From: SYAN01 sp049459795
GTDB taxonomy: Bacteria > Actinomycetota > Actinomycetes > Nanopelagicales > Nanopelagicaceae
Assembly: GCA_049459795.1 (NCBI GenBank)
Contig: JBMUDS010000015.1
Location: 1-24,718, forward strand
Length of the DNA: 24,718 nucleotides
Direction of reading: 5' to 3'
Positions 21,503 through 24,718 of the stretch are shown here, piece by piece; the first letter of the stretch is position 1; each line of letters starts with the position of its first letter. The position numbers were made by a program, and so were the translations under genes. The notes beneath the pieces were generated by a model. That model did not search any database. It saw nothing but the letters and a program-made list of their open reading frames with translations, and was not told where the DNA came from.

Positions 21503-22333
21503 CTACTCGCCTCCCTCTTTCACTTCTTGCACTGCTGGAGCCGCGGCTTCAGCAGTCGCTGTGGCGACCTCTGGAGCCGAAACAGTCGGTTCTCCTTGAG
21601 TCACAGTGACTTCACCCTTCGGCTGACGTGGGCGGTGAGTGCGAGCGGCACGTTGTTCACGCGCTGCCTTCGCCTGAGCGAGTGCTTGCGCCTCGCGCTC
21701 TGCACGTGACTCGACGACTTCACCCTTGTAGATCCAAACCTTCACGCCGATACGACCGAAGGTGGTGTGAGCCTCGTGGAATCCATAATCGATATCTGCA
21801 CGCAAGGTGTGGAGTGGAACTCGACCTTCGCGATAGAACTCAGAACGTGACATTTCAGCACCACCGAGTCGACCACCGCACTGGATGCGGATTCCCTTCG
21901 CACCTGCTTTGAATGCAGTTTGCATCGCCTTGCGCATCGCGCGACGGAAGGAGACACGAGCAGCGAGCTGCTCTGCGACGCCTTGTGCGACAAGTTGTGC
22001 ATCGATTTCTGCGTTCTTCACCTCGAGGATGTTGAGCTGCACCTGCTTGCCAGTGAGCTTCTCGAGATCGAGGCGGAGCTTGTCAGCCTCAGTTCCGCGG
22101 CGACCGATGACGATGCCAGGACGTGCAGTGTGAAGATCGATGCGGACCTTTTCACGGGTACGTTCGATCTCGATTCGTGATACGCCAGCGCGCTCCATCT
22201 TCTGGTGCATCATCTTGCGGATCATCACATCTTCTTTGACGTAATCCTTGTAGAGCTTCTCTGCATACCAACGAGACTTGTACTCAGTGGTGATTCCGAG
22301 GCGGAAGCCGTGGGGGTTGATCTTCTGACCCAT
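21503..22333 (-). CDS. rpsC: 30S ribosomal protein S3 with long C-terminal tail
   Basis: A 276-residue protein of the 30S head at the mRNA entrance. The N-terminal MGQKINPHGFRLGITTEYKS and the KH-domain GRRG loop (77-80, in GIVIGRRGTE) are diagnostic. The C-terminal domain ends near YKGEVVESRAE, about residue 215. Beyond that a tail of about 60 residues is first basic (AREQRAARTHRPRQPKG) and then Ala/Val/Glu-rich and probably disordered. Such tails are common in actinobacterial S3. Its start codon immediately follows the rplV stop. Confidence 0.97.
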   Translation of the reverse strand: MGQKINPHGFRLGITTEYKSRWYAEKLYKDYVKEDVMIRKMMHQKMERAGVSRIEIERTREKVRIDLHTARPGIVIGRRGTEADKLRLDLEKLTGKQVQLNILEVKNAEIDAQLVAQGVAEQLAARVSFRRAMRKAMQTAFKAGAKGIRIQCGGRLGGAEMSRSEFYREGRVPLHTLRADIDYGFHEAHTTFGRIGVKVWIYKGEVVESRAEREAQALAQAKAAREQRAARTHRPRQPKGEVTVTQGEPTVSAPEVATATAEAAAPAVQEVKEGGE

Positions 22334-22807
22334 TTACTCAGTCACTTCCTCTCCGGACTTTGCTGCTTCTGGTGCTGCGGTCTCTTCAACCACGGCGGCA
22401 ACTTCGTTCTTCGCTCGCTTCTTGCCACCCTTGAGTGGACCATGTGAGCGATAGTTCTTGTCATCGGATACCACGACCGAGATCTGGCTTGATCGCTTGA
22501 GGATCTGGTAGCCGCGACCTTGCGCACGTGGACGGTAACGCTTCATCGTCATCCCCTCATCGACGAGCGCTTCGGCGACCCAGAGTTCCTTCGCATCACG
22601 GATGTTCGGGTTCTTCTGCTTCGCATTTGCGAACGCAGAATTGAGCAAGGAGTAGAGGTCCTCGCTCACCGCGACCTGTGGTGAGAACTTGCAGATGTTG
22701 AGCGCCTCATCAAGGCGAGCGCCACGGATCATGTTGACCACGCGACGTGCTTTCTGTGGCGTGACGCGCAGGCTTCGAGCCTTAGCTGTCGCTACTGTGT
22801 TAGCCAA
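22334..22807 (-). CDS. rplV: 50S ribosomal protein L22 (TTG start)
   Basis: A protein lining the exit tunnel; 157 residues from the chosen start. The core ARSLRVTPQKARRVVNMIRG is diagnostic, and the tunnel hairpin is around RYRPRAQGRGYQILKRSSQI. An upstream ATG at 22870 would overlap rpsS by 71 bases and add 21 residues foreign to the family. TTG at 22807 overlaps the rpsS stop region by only 8 bases and has a perfect GGAGGG six bases before it, so it is preferred. An ATG at 22822 is possible. The C-terminus carries an extra Lys-rich then Glu/Ala-rich tail of about 35 residues, similar in style to the tail of the next gene, rpsC. Confidence 0.93.
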   Translation of the reverse strand: MANTVATAKARSLRVTPQKARRVVNMIRGARLDEALNICKFSPQVAVSEDLYSLLNSAFANAKQKNPNIRDAKELWVAEALVDEGMTMKRYRPRAQGRGYQILKRSSQISVVVSDDKNYRSHGPLKGGKKRAKNEVAAVVEETAAPEAAKSGEEVTE

Positions 22808-23081
22808 CTTTCGCCCTCCCATCGGTCTTGACGTGACCTTTGAAGGTACGTGTCGGTGCGAACTCGCCAAGCTTGTGACCGATCATCGCTTCGGTGATGA
22901 AGACCGGCACATGCTTACGGCCATCGTGGACCGCGATGGTGTGACCGATCATCGATGGTGTGATCGTGGAACGACGTGACCAGGTCTTGATCACTGTCTT
23001 GGTGTTCTTCTCGTTTTGCTCATCCACCTTCTTCGAGAGGTGAGCGTCCACGAAAGGACCCTTCTTAAGACTTCGTGACAT
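22800..23081 (-). CDS. rpsS: 30S ribosomal protein S19
   Basis: A 93-residue protein of the 30S head that pairs with S13. The start MSRSLKKGPFVDAHLSKKVD and the block WSRRSTITPSMIGHTIAVHD, followed by HKLGEFAPTRTFKGH, are diagnostic. It lies 9 bases after rplB. Its 3' end contains the GGAGGG ribosome site used by rplV. Confidence 0.97.
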   Translation of the reverse strand: MSRSLKKGPFVDAHLSKKVDEQNEKNTKTVIKTWSRRSTITPSMIGHTIAVHDGRKHVPVFITEAMIGHKLGEFAPTRTFKGHVKTDGRAKVG

Positions 23082-23090
23082 TCGCTCTCC

Positions 23091-23924
23091 TTATCGGGAC
23101 TTGTTCGATGGACGACGACGGACAATGAGGTTGTCGGATGCCTTCTTCTTGCGCGTACGCGATTCAGGCTTGCCCCATGGTGAGACAGGATGGCGACCAC
23201 CAGAGGTCCTACCTTCTCCACCACCATGTGGGTGATCGACAGGGTTCATGACGACACCACGTACGGTTGGGCGACGGCCCTTCCAACGTGAACGGCCTGC
23301 CTTTCCGAGTGAGATGTTCGACTGCTCTGCGTTTCCGACTTCACCGACTGTTGCGCGGCAACGTACATCGACGTTACGGATCTCACCGGATGGCATACGA
23401 AGTTGTGCGTATGGACCATCTTTCGCAACCAACTGGATCGAAGTTCCGGCGCTACGTGCGAGCTTGGCTCCGCCACCAGGACGGACTTCTACGGCGTGGA
23501 TGACGGTACCGACTGGGATATTGCGAAGCGGAAGGTTGTTACCTGGCTTGATATCGGCAGCAGCACCGGTTTCGACAGTGTCACCTTGATTGAGCTTGTT
23601 CGGTGCGATGATGTATCGCTTCTCGCCATCGGCGAAGTGAAGCAACGCAATACGCGCAGTGCGGTTCGGGTCGTACTCGATGTGAGCGACCTTCGCTGGG
23701 ATTCCATCCTTATCGTTACGGACGAAATCGATGACGCGGTAGGCGCGCTTATGACCGCCACCTTGATGACGAGTGGTGATACGACCAGCGGCGTTACGGC
23801 CACCCTTGGAATTGATCGGACGTATCAACGACTTCTCTGGAGTAGTACGTGTGACCTCAGCGAAGTCCGCAACACTCTTCTCGCGAGTGCCTGGCGTCCT
23901 CGGCTTGTACTTACGTAGTGCCAT
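23091..23924 (-). CDS. rplB: 50S ribosomal protein L2
   Basis: A 277-residue protein essential for the peptidyl-transferase centre and subunit joining. The start MALRKYKPRTPGTREKSV, the GGGHKRAYRVIDF block (55-67), and the highly conserved VMNPVDHPHGGGEGRTSGG (225-243), which includes the functionally important histidines, are all present. A strong AGAGGAGAA ribosome site precedes the ATG. A 33-base gap separates it from rplW. Confidence 0.98.
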   Translation of the reverse strand: MALRKYKPRTPGTREKSVADFAEVTRTTPEKSLIRPINSKGGRNAAGRITTRHQGGGHKRAYRVIDFVRNDKDGIPAKVAHIEYDPNRTARIALLHFADGEKRYIIAPNKLNQGDTVETGAAADIKPGNNLPLRNIPVGTVIHAVEVRPGGGAKLARSAGTSIQLVAKDGPYAQLRMPSGEIRNVDVRCRATVGEVGNAEQSNISLGKAGRSRWKGRRPTVRGVVMNPVDHPHGGGEGRTSGGRHPVSPWGKPESRTRKKKASDNLIVRRRPSNKSR

Positions 23925-23957
23925 TTTCTTCTCCTCTTATCGAAAGTCCCACCGGCC

Positions 23958-24251
23958 TTAGCCGACAGGGCCTCCGAAGATGTCGATACGTTGTCCTTGA
24001 GCGACCTGAACGATCGCGCGCTTGGTGTCCTTGCGCTTTCCACGACCGAAACGAGTCACCTTGGTCTTGCCCTCACGATTGATGGTGTTCACCTTGAGGA
24101 CCTCTACCTTGAAGATCTTCTCGATAGCGATCTTGATCTCCGTCTTATTCGCATCTGGTGCGACAAGGAAGGTGTACTTGTTCTGATCGAGCAAGCCATA
24201 TGACTTCTCTGAGACCACTGGAGCGATCAAGACGTCTCTGTAATCCTTCAT
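23958..24251 (-). CDS. rplW: 50S ribosomal protein L23
   Basis: A 97-residue protein at the exit of the peptide tunnel, the docking site for trigger factor and SRP. It shows APVVSEKSYGLLDQNKYTF near the N-terminus, the ANKTEIKIAIEKIFKVEVLKVN helix-strand unit, and a basic loop GKTKVTRFGRGKRKDTKRA. The ATG overlaps the rplD stop by four bases (ATGA). Confidence 0.96.
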   Translation of the reverse strand: MKDYRDVLIAPVVSEKSYGLLDQNKYTFLVAPDANKTEIKIAIEKIFKVEVLKVNTINREGKTKVTRFGRGKRKDTKRAIVQVAQGQRIDIFGGPVG

Positions 24252-24718
24252 GCTGACACCCCGACTTCGCTCTCACGGGCAACAGCTGTCACTGAACTGC
24301 CCTTGGTTGGACCTGCGACGAATTCCTTGATCGCATCATGTGAGAAGACGACATCATCAGCGACGACGACGTCATAGGCATTGAGTTGATCGGAAGCGAT
24401 CAAGTGCAAGCCATCGACATTGCGAAGCTTGAGCCATGCGCTCTCTTCACTTCGGGAGAGGACGATCAGCGCGCGCTTGCGGTCAGTGAACTGACGAACC
24501 GCTGCAAGTGTGCTCTTGGTGTTCTCCGCCTTGGTGATGCCATCGACGATGTGGATACGGTCATGACGTTGACGATCAGAGAGGACGCCAGCAAGAGCAG
24601 CCTTGATCATCTTCTTCGGGGTTCGCTGATCGTAGGAGCGTGGAACTGGACCAAGAGCGACGCCACCATGACGCTGATTCGGTGAACGAGTCGAACCCTG
24701 ACGAGCGCGCCCGGTTCC
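24248..24718 (-). CDS. rplD: 50S ribosomal protein L4 (partial, 5' end outside window)
   Basis: The open frame continues to the right edge, so the N-terminus (probably 60-70 residues) is missing; 156 residues are visible. The first visible part reads GTGRARQGSTRSPNQRHGG, the extended tunnel loop characteristic of L4, then GPVPRSYDQRTPKKMIKAAL. The ATG at 24610 is internal and not the start. L4 assembles early and, in some bacteria, represses the S10 operon. rplC and rpsJ are expected further right. Confidence 0.95.
   Translation of the reverse strand, partial: GTGRARQGSTRSPNQRHGGVALGPVPRSYDQRTPKKMIKAALAGVLSDRQRHDRIHIVDGITKAENTKSTLAAVRQFTDRKRALIVLSRSEESAWLKLRNVDGLHLIASDQLNAYDVVVADDVVFSHDAIKEFVAGPTKGSSVTAVARESEVGVSA

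Noticed and set aside
22808..22870. Upstream ATG start for rplV
   Set aside because: It would overlap rpsS by 71 bases and add residues not found in L22, while TTG 22807 has an ideal GGAGGG at correct spacing.
23403..23918. Plus-strand frame of 171 codons opposite rplB
   Set aside because: L2 is unmistakable on the minus strand. The opposite frame is a shadow.

Overview
The window is a chromosomal segment of a compact, mid-GC actinobacterium. The right half is the actinobacterial S10-spc ribosomal superoperon, all on the minus strand: rplD(partial)-rplW-rplB-rpsS-rplV-rpsC-rplP-rpmC-rpsQ-rplN-rplX-rplE-rpsN(zinc type)-rpsH-rplF-rplR-rpsE-rpmD-rplO-secY-adk-map. Zinc-type S14, 1-4 base gene overlaps, likely leaderless starts and a two-cysteine N-terminal module on the binding protein suggest a streamlined planktonic lineage such as Nanopelagicales (acI). 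That taxon is an inference and was not tested.

The left half (about 1-12592) reads as a sulfoquinovose (SQ) catabolic locus. On the minus strand, from a regulated promoter near 9843-10046, the order is: a Gfo/Idh/MocA oxidoreductase (candidate NAD-dependent sulfoquinovosidase), an L-fucose-isomerase-family protein (candidate SQ isomerase), a binding protein and two permeases of a sugar ABC importer, a FadR-type GntR regulator, a YihV-like sulfofructose kinase, a YihT-like sulfofructose-1-phosphate aldolase, a split UxaA-family pair of SuyA/SuyB size and layout (sulfolactate sulfo-lyase), and the first 18 codons of a probable 2-hydroxyacid dehydrogenase that runs off the left edge. Upstream of that promoter lie a metal-ligand-poor M24 (creatinase-like) protein on the minus strand and, divergently, an NAD(P) aldehyde dehydrogenase of the succinate-semialdehyde type, a good candidate for sulfolactaldehyde dehydrogenase.

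Together the genes imply: import of SQ or SQ-glycerol; glycoside cleavage; SQ to sulfofructose; phosphorylation; aldol cleavage to DHAP and sulfolactaldehyde; oxidation to sulfolactate; possible stereo-inversion by the left-edge dehydrogenase and an unseen partner; and C-S cleavage to pyruvate and sulfite. This would be an Embden-Meyerhof-type sulfoglycolysis joined in one locus to desulfonation, so one cell could use all six carbons and release the sulfur. The pathway is inferred from families and gene order. The aldolase and kinase are the strongest anchors.

Between the two halves, after map, sits a divergent DapB-family reductase instead of infA, which usually follows map in actinobacteria. 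No RNA genes, insertion sequences, CRISPR arrays or gene-free stretches over 300 bases were seen. The longest non-coding stretch is 9843-10046.
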